From positions 1-58,124 of the forward strand of contig JBFEKH010000006.1 of NCBI GenBank assembly GCA_041552775.1: a stretch of 58,124 nt of DNA, read 5' to 3'. Every line of letters begins with the position of its first letter. Positions within the stretch are counted from its first letter, which is position 1. Shown here piece after piece: positions 8,629-17,365 of the stretch. A model generated the notes under the pieces. It searched no databases, was not told the origin of the DNA, and worked only from the letters and a program-made list of their open reading frames with translations. The translations under genes were made by a program, and so were the position numbers. This stretch comes from Allopontixanthobacter sp041552775 (GTDB lineage Bacteria; Pseudomonadota; Alphaproteobacteria; Sphingomonadales; Sphingomonadaceae).

Positions 8629-8651
8629 AATTGGCAGTTAGCCTGCCAATT
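8629..8651. promoter_or_regulatory. Perfect 23-bp palindrome, putative operator of sdhCDA and/or the divergent SDR gene
   Basis: AATTGGCAG, TTAGC, CTGCCAATT: 9-bp arms without mismatch. It lies 71 bases upstream of the sdhC start and 44 bases upstream of the divergent SDR gene. On the minus strand it overlaps where a -35 would fall for the TATACAT -10-like element. I cannot name the regulator. Confidence 0.6.
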
Positions 8652-8694
8652 CGTCCCCCTCGACATTCCAGCCAAGTTTCGGGATAGCGATGAA

Positions 8695-9405
8695 ATGACA
8701 AATATCCTCCTGACAGGTTCCAGCCGCGGTATCGGCGCGGCCGCTCGCACGCAGTTGCTGGCACGCGGCGCTGCGGTGGTTGGCCACGGCACTCGCGCAC
8801 ATGACTTAGATACGGTCGCAGCCGACCTATTGGATGCAGCCGCACCAAAAGAGTTATGGGACAAGGCGCTGGAACGCAGCAGCGGCACACTGGATGTACT
8901 GATCAACAATGCCGGCCAGTTTTCCGCCAATGTGCTCGAAAATGGTGATTTGCAGTGGCTGGACGGGTGGGAGGAAACGCTGCGCATCAACCTCACCGCC
9001 GCCGCGCAATTGTCCCGCTTCGCCGTGCGCCATTGGCTGGAGCGCCGGGTGCCGGGCCGCATCGTCCACATCGCCAGCCGCGCCGGGCACCGCGGCGATT
9101 CGCCTGCGCACTGGCACTATGCCGCAGCCAAGGGCGGGATGCTGGCGATGCACAAGACCATCGCGCGCGCCTACGCAGCGCAGGGGATTTTGAGCTTCGC
9201 GATCACCCCCGGCTTCACCGATACCGCGATGGCAGGCGATTACCTGTCCAGCCGCGGCGGGCCGGGCTTGCTGGCAGACATCCCGCTGGGCCGTGTCGCT
9301 ACACCCGAAGAAATCGCCACAATTGTCACCTTCTGCGCGCTTGATGCGCCGCCCAGCATGACCGGCACCACCATTGACGCCAATGGAGCCAGCTATGTCC
9401 GGTGA
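8695..9405 (+). CDS. Short-chain dehydrogenase/reductase, specificity unknown
   Basis: 236 residues with standard SDR motifs: TGSSRGIG near the N-terminus, INNAG at mid-length, catalytic HYAAAKGG, and ITPGFTDTAMAG. It ends with the usual TGTTIDANGASYVR Gly-rich region. It resembles 3-oxoacyl-ACP reductase-like SDRs, but the true substrate is not readable from sequence. It is divergent from sdhC and overlaps prmA by 11 bases, so the two are probably co-transcribed. The functional link to prmA is unclear. Confidence 0.85.
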   Translation: MTNILLTGSSRGIGAAARTQLLARGAAVVGHGTRAHDLDTVAADLLDAAAPKELWDKALERSSGTLDVLINNAGQFSANVLENGDLQWLDGWEETLRINLTAAAQLSRFAVRHWLERRVPGRIVHIASRAGHRGDSPAHWHYAAAKGGMLAMHKTIARAYAAQGILSFAITPGFTDTAMAGDYLSSRGGPGLLADIPLGRVATPEEIATIVTFCALDAPPSMTGTTIDANGASYVR

Positions 9406-10318
9406 GAGCTGGAAATTGACCGCCTTCGCGCCGAAGAAAATCGTGCAAGCCGCCTTGCTCGCGCATGACGATCTGGAGGAATGGGATGCGGAACTGGTCA
9501 TTTCAGGCAGCGAAATTGCCGAGGACAGGCCGCAGGAATGGGTGCTGGAGGCATGGTTTCCCAGGCAGCCCGGTAAAGCGGAAAAATCTGCGCTGATGGG
9601 ACTGTTTGCAGTCGATGCGCCCAAATTTTCCGTCGAGAAAATGCCTGAGACCGACTGGCTGACGCTCAGCCAGCAAGGCATGGAGCCGATCCGCGCGGGC
9701 CGATTCCATGTCCGCTCACCCGATCATCCCGCCTGCATCGAACCCGGCATTACCGATCTGGTGATCCCGGCCAGTCAGGCCTTCGGGACGGGCCAGCATG
9801 AAACCACCGCTGGCTGCCTCGCCATGCTGACGCAGATGAAGCGTAGCGGCGTAATCGCGCGCAATGTTGCCGATATCGGCAGCGGCACGGGGTTGCTGGC
9901 ATTCGGCGCGCTGGATCTGTGGCCAAGGGCGCTGGCGCTCGCGACCGATATCGATCCGGTATGCGCGCCGGTCATGGCGGACAATTGCGCCAGCAACAAT
10001 GTGCGGGTGGGCGGGCGCGCGGGCGAATTGAGCGTGGTGATCGCCGATGGGATGGATCATCCCCTGATCGAAGCACGCGGCCCCTATGACCTGCTGATCG
10101 CCAACATCCTGGCGGGCCCACTGGTGGAACTGGCGCCGGACTTTGCCGCCCATGTTCCGCCCAGTGGCAATCTGGTGCTGGCCGGATTGCTCGAAACGCA
10201 GGAAGCCTCGGTCCGCCGCGCCTACCGCCTCGCCGGATTCCGGCTGGCCGCGCGGCTGGTGAGCGGTGATTGGTCTATCCTGTGGCTACGGAAGAGACCG
10301 GGCCGAGACGCGCATTGA
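9395..10318 (+). CDS. prmA: Ribosomal protein L11 methyltransferase
   Basis: 307 residues from the ATG at 9395, inside the SDR 3' end. The C-terminal Rossmann methyltransferase domain shows the PrmA set: QAFGTGQHETTAGCL, VADIGSGTGLLAFGAL (SAM motif I), ATDIDPVC, and NILAGPL, the family's N-I-L-A motif. The N-terminal part corresponds to the substrate-binding domain, divergent as usual in alphaproteobacteria. It trimethylates L11. The L11 gene is not in the window. Confidence 0.9.
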   Translation: MSGESWKLTAFAPKKIVQAALLAHDDLEEWDAELVISGSEIAEDRPQEWVLEAWFPRQPGKAEKSALMGLFAVDAPKFSVEKMPETDWLTLSQQGMEPIRAGRFHVRSPDHPACIEPGITDLVIPASQAFGTGQHETTAGCLAMLTQMKRSGVIARNVADIGSGTGLLAFGALDLWPRALALATDIDPVCAPVMADNCASNNVRVGGRAGELSVVIADGMDHPLIEARGPYDLLIANILAGPLVELAPDFAAHVPPSGNLVLAGLLETQEASVRRAYRLAGFRLAARLVSGDWSILWLRKRPGRDAH

Positions 10319-11016
10319 CCCGCCCCGCCGCGCCCCGGTTCCTGTTCTTCGCGACGAAGTGGGCTGGCCGACTGGTACTGGCGCTGGCGGCGGCGGTAAT
10401 CCCTTTCCTGCTCAGCGCCTGGATCGGCGCGGCGATTCCCCGCAATGCAGACTGGACCGAGCCCGATACCGGCGTGACGATCATGGTGGAAACCAACGGC
10501 GTCCACACCGCGCTGGTCCTGCCGCTGGTCACGCCCGAAAAGGACTGGCGCACAGACTTCCCCGCCAGCGACCTGCCCGCGTCCGGGCGCGACTTCACGC
10601 ATATTTCCATCGGCTGGGGGGAACGCGAGGTGTTTCTCAACACCCCAACATGGTCAGACCTGTCGCCGATCACCGCCATGCGCGTCATATTGATCGGCGG
10701 GGACAGCCTGCTGCATGTCGCGCATTACGTCCGTCCTGCGCCGAGCGATACCGCCCGCCCCCTCCGCGTGACCGCCCGCGAATATGCGCTCATCGTAAAG
10801 CAGATCGAGACCGCGCTGCCTAAAGCGGAAAGCCGTTCCGTCTTCCCCGGCTACACCGACCAGGACGTATTTTACGACGCTCACGGGCGCTATGATTTTA
10901 CAACGACCTGCAACCAGTGGACCAGCGACACGCTGGCGGCGGCGGGAATCAAGACCGGCTGGTGGACGCCCTTGGCCGGCGGCGTCATGCAATGGGTTCC
11001 GAAGGTCCGCGGGTAG
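10315..11016 (+). CDS. DUF2459 (TIGR02117-type) conserved membrane-anchored protein
   Basis: About 233 residues if TTG at 10315, which overlaps the prmA stop, is the start; alternative starts at 10270 (TTG) and 10282 (GTG) lie inside prmA. One N-terminal membrane segment (VLALAAAVIPFLLSAWIG) is followed by a soluble domain with NGVHTALVLP, HISIGWGEREVF and TTCNQWTSDTL, which is the conserved pattern of DUF2459. The conserved Cys and His suggest a hydrolase-like fold, but no function is established. The stop codon directly abuts the ligA stop, with no bases between the convergent genes. Confidence 0.75.
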   Translation: MTRPAAPRFLFFATKWAGRLVLALAAAVIPFLLSAWIGAAIPRNADWTEPDTGVTIMVETNGVHTALVLPLVTPEKDWRTDFPASDLPASGRDFTHISIGWGEREVFLNTPTWSDLSPITAMRVILIGGDSLLHVAHYVRPAPSDTARPLRVTAREYALIVKQIETALPKAESRSVFPGYTDQDVFYDAHGRYDFTTTCNQWTSDTLAAAGIKTGWWTPLAGGVMQWVPKVRG

Positions 11017-13074
11017 TCACCCCGCCGCCGCCACGATCGCGGCCCACTCGGCCTCGTCGATCACATCGATGCCCAGTTCTGCGGCCTTTTTCAGCTTCGA
11101 TCCGGCACCCGGCCCGGCGACCACCAGATCTGTTTTCGCGCTGACCGTGCCCGCTGCCTTCGCACCCAGCCGTTCGGCCTGTGCCTTGGCCTCGTCGCGG
11201 CTCATGGTTTCCAGCTTGCCGGTGAACACCACCGTCTTGCCGGTGACCGGGCTGTCCGTGGTTTCCACAACATAGAGCGGCGGGCTGACTTCGCTCAGCA
11301 GATCGTCCCACACCTCGCGGTTGTGTTCTTCGTGGAAGAAATCGCCCAGTGCCTGAACCACTGCAGGGCCGATGCCGTCAATCGCGCTCAATTCAGCCTG
11401 CGCGTCCTGGTCGCCTGCCCGTGCTTTCTCGGCCAGTTCGCGCAGCGCCGGAAGCGTCCCGAAGCGCCTCATGAGATCGCGCGCGGTAACCGCGCCGACA
11501 TGGCGGATGCCAAGGCCAAACAGCAGCCGCGCCGCATCGGCAGCGCGGCGGTTTTCCACAGCTTCCAACAGCTTATCCACAGACTTGTCCTGCCAACCCT
11601 CCAGCGCCAGAGTCTCTTCCCTGCGGTCTTTCAGCCGGAAGATATCGGCGGGGCTTTCCAGCCATCCCAGCGCGAAGAACTGGTCGATAGTTTTCTCGCC
11701 GAGCCCATCGATGTCGAGCGCGCCGCGGCTGACGAAATGTTTCAGTCTTTCCGTACGTTGCGCGGGACAGATCAGACCGCCTGTGCAGCGTACATCGACC
11801 TCGCCTCCCTCCGCCACGGCTTCGCTGCCGCATTCGGGGCAATGATCGGGAAACACATAGGGATCGCGCGGCACATCACGGGTGAGGATCTCGACCACCT
11901 GCGGGATTACATCGCCCGCGCGCTGGACCACCACCTGGTCCCCCGGGCGCACGCCCAGCCGCGCAATTTCGTCACGGTTATGCAGCGTGACATTGGTTAC
12001 GGTGACCCCGCCGACCAGCACCGGAGCCAGCCGGCCCACCGGCGTCAATTTACCCGTTCGCCCAACTTGGATATCGATATGTTCCAGCGTCGTTTCAGCT
12101 CGTTCGGCCGGGAATTTGCGCGCAATCGCCCAGCGCGGGGCTTTGGCCACAAAGCCTAGCCGAGCCTGATAATCCAGCTGGTCGACCTTGTAGACTACCC
12201 CGTCGATCTCATAGGGCAGCGTTGGCCGTGCTGCGCCAATCTTCTCATATTCCGCGACCATTTCCTGCATCGAGCAGACGCGCACGAAAAATGGCGAAAC
12301 CGGGACGCCCCATGCCCTGATCGCCTCCATTACCTCGACCTGCGTTTCGCCAGGAACTTCAGAAGCTGCACCCCAGCCATGAGCCCAGAATTTCAGTGGA
12401 CGCTGAGCGGTCACACTGGCATCTTTCTGGCGTAGCGAGCCCGCTGCCGCATTGCGCGGATTGGCAAATAATTTGCCTCCCGCTGCCGCCTGCGCATCAT
12501 TCAAGGCAACAAAATCCGCCCGCGACATATAGACCTCGCCGCGAATTTCGAACACATCGGGGGCATCGCCGTTGAGGCGCTGCGGAATATCAGATATCGT
12601 GGCGACATTGGGCGTGACATCCTCGCCCACCTGACCGTCGCCGCGTGTGGCAGCACGGACCAGAACGCCGTTTTCATAGCGCAGCGAGCAGGACAGACCG
12701 TCGATCTTGTCCTCGGCAGTAAATGCGACCGGTACGCTTTCCGGCAGCGCAAGAAACCGCCGAACCCGCGCGCCGAATTCGGCCAGCTCTTCATTCGAAA
12801 ACGCATTGTCGAGGCTCATCATGCGAACCTCGTGCGCGACCTTGCTCAGCGGCGAGGCTTCGATTGCGGCGCCGACCACTTTGGACGGGCTGTCTTCGCG
12901 CACCAGATGCGGAAACGCCGCCTCCAACTCAGCATTGCGGCGGACCAGTGCATCGAATTCGGGATCGGTGATCTCGGGCGTATCCTCGGCATGATACAAC
13001 CGGTTGTGATGGGCGATCTGCTTGGCGAGGCGCATGAGTTCATTGGCCGCTTCGGCTTCGGAGATTTCACTCAC
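11017..13074 (-). CDS. ligA: NAD-dependent DNA ligase LigA
   Basis: 685 residues, the family norm. The domains are in order. Domain Ia has the Y-x(n)-D-x-D/E NMN site near residues 27-40. The adenylation domain follows, with Lys123 in the KIDG motif. Next come the OB fold, a Cys4 zinc finger (CPECG ... CTGGLICPAQ), helix-hairpin-helix repeats and a C-terminal BRCT domain from about residue 608. It seals nicks in replication and repair. It lies downstream of recN with a 47-base gap, on the same strand. Confidence 0.97.
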   Translation of the reverse strand: MSEISEAEAANELMRLAKQIAHHNRLYHAEDTPEITDPEFDALVRRNAELEAAFPHLVREDSPSKVVGAAIEASPLSKVAHEVRMMSLDNAFSNEELAEFGARVRRFLALPESVPVAFTAEDKIDGLSCSLRYENGVLVRAATRGDGQVGEDVTPNVATISDIPQRLNGDAPDVFEIRGEVYMSRADFVALNDAQAAAGGKLFANPRNAAAGSLRQKDASVTAQRPLKFWAHGWGAASEVPGETQVEVMEAIRAWGVPVSPFFVRVCSMQEMVAEYEKIGAARPTLPYEIDGVVYKVDQLDYQARLGFVAKAPRWAIARKFPAERAETTLEHIDIQVGRTGKLTPVGRLAPVLVGGVTVTNVTLHNRDEIARLGVRPGDQVVVQRAGDVIPQVVEILTRDVPRDPYVFPDHCPECGSEAVAEGGEVDVRCTGGLICPAQRTERLKHFVSRGALDIDGLGEKTIDQFFALGWLESPADIFRLKDRREETLALEGWQDKSVDKLLEAVENRRAADAARLLFGLGIRHVGAVTARDLMRRFGTLPALRELAEKARAGDQDAQAELSAIDGIGPAVVQALGDFFHEEHNREVWDDLLSEVSPPLYVVETTDSPVTGKTVVFTGKLETMSRDEAKAQAERLGAKAAGTVSAKTDLVVAGPGAGSKLKKAAELGIDVIDEAEWAAIVAAAG

Positions 13075-13121
13075 TTAAGCCCCCTCTTCTTCGTAGGAAG
13101 GAGCTTTTTCGTTGCACCTAA

Positions 13122-14786
13122 TCACACGCCCTCCAGCAGCCGGTCGGCCTGCGCCCGTGCTTCGCTCGTAATTTCCGCGCCGGACAGCATCCGGGCGATT
13201 TCTTCCTTGCGGCCGGCAGCGTCGAGCAATGCGACCGAGGTTTTGGTCACCGTTCCTTTGGAGGTTTTGGCGATCTTGTAATGGATCGTGCCGCGTGCCG
13301 CGACTTGCGGGCTGTGGGTGACGGCCAGCAATTGCCCGCCATCGGCCAGCCGTGCCAGGCGTTCGCCAATGGAAGATGCCACCGCGCCGCCAACGCCGCG
13401 ATCAATTTCGTCGAAGATCACCGTTGCAGCGCCGCCTTTTTCCGCCAGCGCGACCTTCAGCGCGAGAATGAAGCGCGACAATTCCCCGCCCGATGCGATC
13501 TTGCCTAGCGGCGCAAAATCCGCGCCGGGGTTGGTGGAGATCAGGAACTCGACGCTGTCCATTCCGGCTGCGCCCCAGCGTTCTTCCGGCAAGTCAGCCA
13601 CCGCCGTCTTGAACCGCGCCGCATCCAGTTTCAGCGGGGCAAGTTCTGCCGCCACCGCATCGTCCAGCCGCATTGCCGCGAGAACCCGGCTTGCATGCAA
13701 AGCCTCGGCCCGGGCGCGGTAAATCTGGTGTGTTTCCTTCGCGGCAGCTTCGAGCGAATCCAACTCCGCATCACCCGCCTCGATCGCATCCAGCTGGTCG
13801 CGCATGGTCCGCATCAAATGCGGCAGCGCATCAACCTCGCAGCGGTGCTTGCGCGCCAGCGCCCGCAATTCGAACAGCCGAGTTTCGGCCTGATCGAGTG
13901 CTTCCGGATCATGGTGGAGCGCGTTGCCAGCCGCGTTCAGCTTGTCTTCCGCCTCGCTTGCTTCGATCACCGCGCGGTCGAGCGCGGCCAGCGCTTCCGA
14001 CAGCAGCGGATGTTCCGGCGCAATCCGGTCCAGCTTGCGGGCGGCAACCCGCAGCGATGCGAGCGGCGAATCCGATCCGTCCCACAGATGCCGCAATTCC
14101 TCCAGATCGGACGTCAGCCGCTCGCCTTTCTGCATGTCCGCCCGCGCTCCGGCCAGCCGCACTTCCTCGCCCGCCTGCGGCTGCAGTTCCGACAATTCAG
14201 CCAGATGGGCGAGCAGCAAATCCTGGTCTTCCTTGGCTTGTTCGATCGCGCTCCTCGCTGCAGCCAAGCGGTCCTCGGCCGTGCGCCATGCCTTCCATGC
14301 GCTGGACACCCCGGCCAGATCGGAACCGGCGAACAAATCCAGCAATTGCCGGTGGCCGCGCGGATTGACCAAGCCGCGATCATCATGCTGTCCGTGAAGT
14401 TCGACCAGTGACGGGGCCAGTTCGCGAAGCAGCGCGACACCCACCGGCTGATCGTTGACGAATGCCTTGGACGCTCCGTCCACCTTGATCCGGCGGCGCA
14501 GGATCAGCCCCTCGCCCGGCTCGATCTCGATATCGGCATCTGCCAACACCGTCTTGATCGTTTCGGGCAGGCGGGAAAATTCGAAGGTCGCGGTCACGCT
14601 GGCCTGATCGGCACCGGCGCGCACCAGTGATGTTTCGCCGCGATTGCCGAGCACCAACCCCAGTGCATCGAGCAGGATCGACTTGCCCGCACCCGTCTCA
14701 CCGGTCAGCACGCCCAGCCCGCCGGAGAAGGTCAGGTCAAGCGCCTCTATCAGGACGATGTTGCGGATGGACAGGGCGGTCAGCAT
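13122..14786 (-). CDS. recN: DNA repair protein RecN
   Basis: 554 residues, an SMC-like ATPase. Walker A is GETGAGKS at 29-36. A long central helical coiled-coil region follows. The C-terminal signature is GGELSRFILALK, with Walker B VIFDEIDRGVGG and the switch His in VTHSPQVAARG. It acts in double-strand break repair. Gene order bamD-recN-ligA on the same strand is common in alphaproteobacteria and supports co-transcription. Confidence 0.96.
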   Translation of the reverse strand: MLTALSIRNIVLIEALDLTFSGGLGVLTGETGAGKSILLDALGLVLGNRGETSLVRAGADQASVTATFEFSRLPETIKTVLADADIEIEPGEGLILRRRIKVDGASKAFVNDQPVGVALLRELAPSLVELHGQHDDRGLVNPRGHRQLLDLFAGSDLAGVSSAWKAWRTAEDRLAAARSAIEQAKEDQDLLLAHLAELSELQPQAGEEVRLAGARADMQKGERLTSDLEELRHLWDGSDSPLASLRVAARKLDRIAPEHPLLSEALAALDRAVIEASEAEDKLNAAGNALHHDPEALDQAETRLFELRALARKHRCEVDALPHLMRTMRDQLDAIEAGDAELDSLEAAAKETHQIYRARAEALHASRVLAAMRLDDAVAAELAPLKLDAARFKTAVADLPEERWGAAGMDSVEFLISTNPGADFAPLGKIASGGELSRFILALKVALAEKGGAATVIFDEIDRGVGGAVASSIGERLARLADGGQLLAVTHSPQVAARGTIHYKIAKTSKGTVTKTSVALLDAAGRKEEIARMLSGAEITSEARAQADRLLEGV

Positions 14787-14892
14787 GGCTAAGGCAAACT
14801 CTTAACCCATGCTCGGGCCCACGTCACGATGCCGCGCAGTTTTGCGAACAATTATGGTAATATCCGGCCGCGGCGCCTGAAATTCGCCGGAA

Positions 14893-15696
14893 TCAGCTGG
14901 CGGTTACACCTGCGGCATGGTCTTCGATCAATTCGAAGGCGCGGTCATACCATTTGCTGCCGGGATAATTCGCGCCGAGCACTGCGGCATATTTCACCGC
15001 CTCTTCGCGCACACCCAGTGCCAAGCTGGTTTCCGTCAGGCGGTAAAGCGCCTCTGGTGTGTGGCTGGTGGTCTGGAATTTCTCGACCACGTTCTGGAAA
15101 CGGATCTGTGCGGAAAGCCAACGGCCGGAACGTTCGTAGGACCGCCCGATTTCCATTTCCTTGCCGGCCAGGTGATCGTTCACCAGATCGAGTTTCAGAC
15201 GCGCGTCAGACGCATATTCCGTATTCGGGAAACGGCGGATGACTTCGGTCAGCGCGGTCTTGGCCTGTTCGGTGATCTTCTGGTCGCGGGTAACATCGCT
15301 GATCTGTTCGTAATAGCTGAGCGAGATCAGGTAATAGGCATAGGGCGCGTCGCGGTTACCGGGGTGGATCGACAGAAAACGCTGCGCGCTGGAGATCGAT
15401 TTGTTGTAATCGCGGGCCACGTAGTAGCTGAACGAGCTCATCAGCTGCGCGCGGCGCGCCCACGGCGAATAGGGGTGTTGGCGCTCGACCTCGTCGAACA
15501 GTGCCGCCGCCAGATTGGCATTGCCGCTGTCCAGCCGCCGCTTTGCCTCGGCATAAAGCGATTCCACGTCGCGCGCGACATATGAGGTGTCTTTCGGACC
15601 AGAACTGCGTCCGGCGCATCCTGCGGTCAGCACCGTGCTGGCAGCAGCAGCGGCAAGAAAGGCGAGCTTGAGCGGGGAGCGCGTGTTGGTGGTCAT
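14893..15696 (-). CDS. bamD: Outer membrane assembly lipoprotein BamD
   Basis: 267 residues. The signal peptide ends in lipobox LTAGC (Cys27), then comes a TPR-rich body (DVESLYAEAKRRLDSG, EVERQHPYSPWARRAQLM, SLYYE-like repeats). This is the essential BamD subunit of the BAM complex, which inserts beta-barrel proteins. It is the first gene of bamD-recN-ligA as far as this strand shows, with 106 bases to recN. Confidence 0.95.
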   Translation of the reverse strand: MTTNTRSPLKLAFLAAAAASTVLTAGCAGRSSGPKDTSYVARDVESLYAEAKRRLDSGNANLAAALFDEVERQHPYSPWARRAQLMSSFSYYVARDYNKSISSAQRFLSIHPGNRDAPYAYYLISLSYYEQISDVTRDQKITEQAKTALTEVIRRFPNTEYASDARLKLDLVNDHLAGKEMEIGRSYERSGRWLSAQIRFQNVVEKFQTTSHTPEALYRLTETSLALGVREEAVKYAAVLGANYPGSKWYDRAFELIEDHAAGVTAS

Positions 15697-15789
15697 GCAT
15701 GGCCTATAACCAGCGCTTCGCTGAACGCCAAGTGAAGTGTTGCGCGAAATTGTGCGTGAATTCTCGCATCAGCACAACTCGCCAATGCG

Positions 15790-15822
15790 GGGGTCATCCC
15801 GGGGTCATGCCGGAATCATGCA
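15790..15822. repeat. Three tandem 11-base imperfect repeats
   Basis: GGGGTCATCCC, GGGGTCATGCC, GGAATCATGCA in direct succession. They overlap the last codons of the small winged-helix-like gene that ends at 15816 and extend into the gap before bamD. They could be a short slippage product or binding repeats. Confidence 0.5.
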
Positions 15823-16256
15823 GGTGCGGTGTCGATGCGAAACAAATCGATCAAGTGCCGCGCTGCCTCGTCGGACAATACGACCTGGCTGAGTTCCAGA
15901 TCATCGCCGGCGTCCATCAGGATCACGTTGCCGAACCTTATTTGCCGGTCGAGTTCCTCGATCGAGATGCCGTGCGCACTGTCTTTTCCGAAGATATCGC
16001 CCGCATTGGTCGTGCGTTCTTCCAGCCGGGCAATCATCAGCAGCAGCAGCAGGTCCCAGCCGCGGTCAATGGTGAATGCCTGTCCGAAGCGTTTGTCCCG
16101 CTGGCGCCGCATATGCAGCACCTGGCGGTGGTAGTGGATCGCACGGGTCCGCGGGCTTACGAAGTCCGATGGAGGCGCAGGTTTGCGGGCGTCGGACGAC
16201 ACGCCGTGCAGCTCTTGCGTTGAGCCGGGGGCGTGGGGGGCATCTAGGCCGGGCAT
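15816..16256 (-). CDS. Small winged-helix-like (divergent MarR type) protein, tentative
   Basis: 146 residues. The first 35 residues look disordered (Pro/Ser/Ala rich). The stretch RRQRDKRFGQAF, then WDLLLLLMIARLEERTTNAG, resembles the helix pair that opens the small MarR-like winged-helix proteins common in sphingomonads, with an acidic 'wing' region after it. I do not see a strong recognition helix, so DNA binding is only suggested. It is divergent from the luxR gene, sharing 263 bases of intergenic DNA, which suggests regulatory linkage. A different fold is possible. Confidence 0.6.
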   Translation of the reverse strand: MPGLDAPHAPGSTQELHGVSSDARKPAPPSDFVSPRTRAIHYHRQVLHMRRQRDKRFGQAFTIDRGWDLLLLLMIARLEERTTNAGDIFGKDSAHGISIEELDRQIRFGNVILMDAGDDLELSQVVLSDEAARHLIDLFRIDTAPA

Positions 16257-16382
16257 TGGTAATACCTTGATTTATTTGCGATTCGCGCGGGCCTTTTGGC
16301 TCTCACGCTGCCGAAGGTTTGTATGCTTTTTGCCAGCCAGATTGGCTGACAATTACTAATTCCCTTGTTGTATCAACATCAT

Positions 16383-16406
16383 CGCAGGACTGCCCAAGGT
16401 CCTGCG
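16383..16406. other. Strong hairpin in the shared luxR upstream region
   Basis: CGCAGGAC, 8 bases, GTCCTGCG: an 8-bp perfect stem with no T-tract. It lies between the two divergent regulator genes, upstream of the lux-box-like site. A smaller perfect repeat (CAGCCA/TGGCTG) is at 16333-16347. Either could be an operator or an RNA structure. Confidence 0.4.
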
Positions 16407-16444
16407 GGCCGGAATTCAGGCCTCAGTTGGCAGCGCGTCTAATC

Positions 16445-16466
16445 ACCTGTACGCTAGTGTACAAGT
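16445..16466 (+). promoter_or_regulatory. lux-box-like palindrome upstream of the luxR gene
   Basis: A 22-base element that opens ACCTGTAC and closes GTACAAGT; 18 of 22 positions are self-complementary by hand count. The outer ACCTGTA/TACAGGT pattern resembles the classical lux box, which is 20 bases, so one extra base is present per half. It sits 54 bases before the LuxR start codon and suggests autoregulation. Confidence 0.55.
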
Positions 16467-16519
16467 CACTTGATAAAGCGACCTGGAAACAACCTCGGGG
16501 CGCAGCGACGGGGGGCGTA

Positions 16520-17236
16520 ATGGAAACCATTACTGCAATCGGCAGGCAGGACGAGATCGGCGAGATCTTCCGCCTGGTCCGCGAGGCTGCGACGCTGCAG
16601 GGCGCGGTGGGGCACAGCTATCACTTCACGCCCGTCTTCCACAGCCAGACTTCGCCCGATACCATTGTCGAGGTCGAGGGGTTCACCCCGCAGATCATCG
16701 CGCTATATCAGGACCAGGCCTTCCGCGCGACCGACCCCACACCCGACTACATCATGCAGCGCGGCGAACCGCTGCTGTGGACAACGGCGATCCGCGACCT
16801 GCTGGCGAAGGACAGCAGCAAGAGCGCGCGCAAATTCTACGCCATCATGGAGAGCCACGCGCTGCTGCACGGCCTCGCCATCCCGCTGTACGGCCCGCAC
16901 AACCGCAATGCTTTCGCCTATTTCGGGTTCGGCGAGCCGTTGACCGAAATCGAGGACGAACGGTGCCTGGCGCTGCAGGCGCTGATGCAAGCGGCGCATC
17001 TGCGCATCTGTCTGCTGCTGGACCGGCAAGCCAGCCCGATCACTCTGTCGCGGCGCGAAAAAGAAGTGCTGCATTGGATCGCCCGCGGCAAGAGCAACAC
17101 CGACATCGCCGCCATCCTGAAAATCTCGCCCGACACCGTCGCCACCTATGTCAGGCGCCTGTTCGACAAACTGGACAGCCGTGACCGCGTGGGCGCGACA
17201 ATCAAGGCGCTGCAACTCGGATTGATCAGGCTTTAG
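16520..17236 (+). CDS. LuxR-family regulator with autoinducer-binding domain (solo)
   Basis: 238 residues from the ATG at 16520, preceded by GGGGG; the longer in-frame start at 16319 would read through the upstream palindrome. The N-terminal 165 residues match the autoinducer-binding fold: Tyr63, Asp72-Pro73, Trp87 and Gly118 align with the conserved TraR/LasR Tyr, Asp, Trp and Gly. The C-terminal LuxR HTH (residues 174-232) shows TLSRREKEVLHWIARGKSN. The position four residues before Tyr63, an invariant Trp in AHL-responsive proteins, is Ile59. No luxI is seen in the window. It is likely a LuxR solo that senses an exogenous or non-AHL ligand. Confidence 0.85.
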   Translation: METITAIGRQDEIGEIFRLVREAATLQGAVGHSYHFTPVFHSQTSPDTIVEVEGFTPQIIALYQDQAFRATDPTPDYIMQRGEPLLWTTAIRDLLAKDSSKSARKFYAIMESHALLHGLAIPLYGPHNRNAFAYFGFGEPLTEIEDERCLALQALMQAAHLRICLLLDRQASPITLSRREKEVLHWIARGKSNTDIAAILKISPDTVATYVRRLFDKLDSRDRVGATIKALQLGLIRL

Positions 17237-17246
17237 CATGAGGCGT

Positions 17247-17263
17247 CCCGCTGGCGGAGCGGG
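17247..17263 (+). terminator. Hairpin after luxR, possible terminator
   Basis: CCCGCT, 5 bases, AGCGGG, starting 11 bases after the luxR stop. There is no T-run, so this is weak as an intrinsic terminator. Confidence 0.35.
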
Positions 17264-17365
17264 AGTGGTCGGAGCGGCACACTTTACGCCTCGTCAGATG
17301 GTACTGTGCGCGCCCCGGAAGGGGACGGAAGTTAGAGTTTACCCAAGGTGTTACAAAAATGCTGC

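Noticed and set aside
17237..17365. tRNA-like hairpins after luxR
   Set aside because: No cloverleaf or anticodon arm; only isolated GC hairpins.
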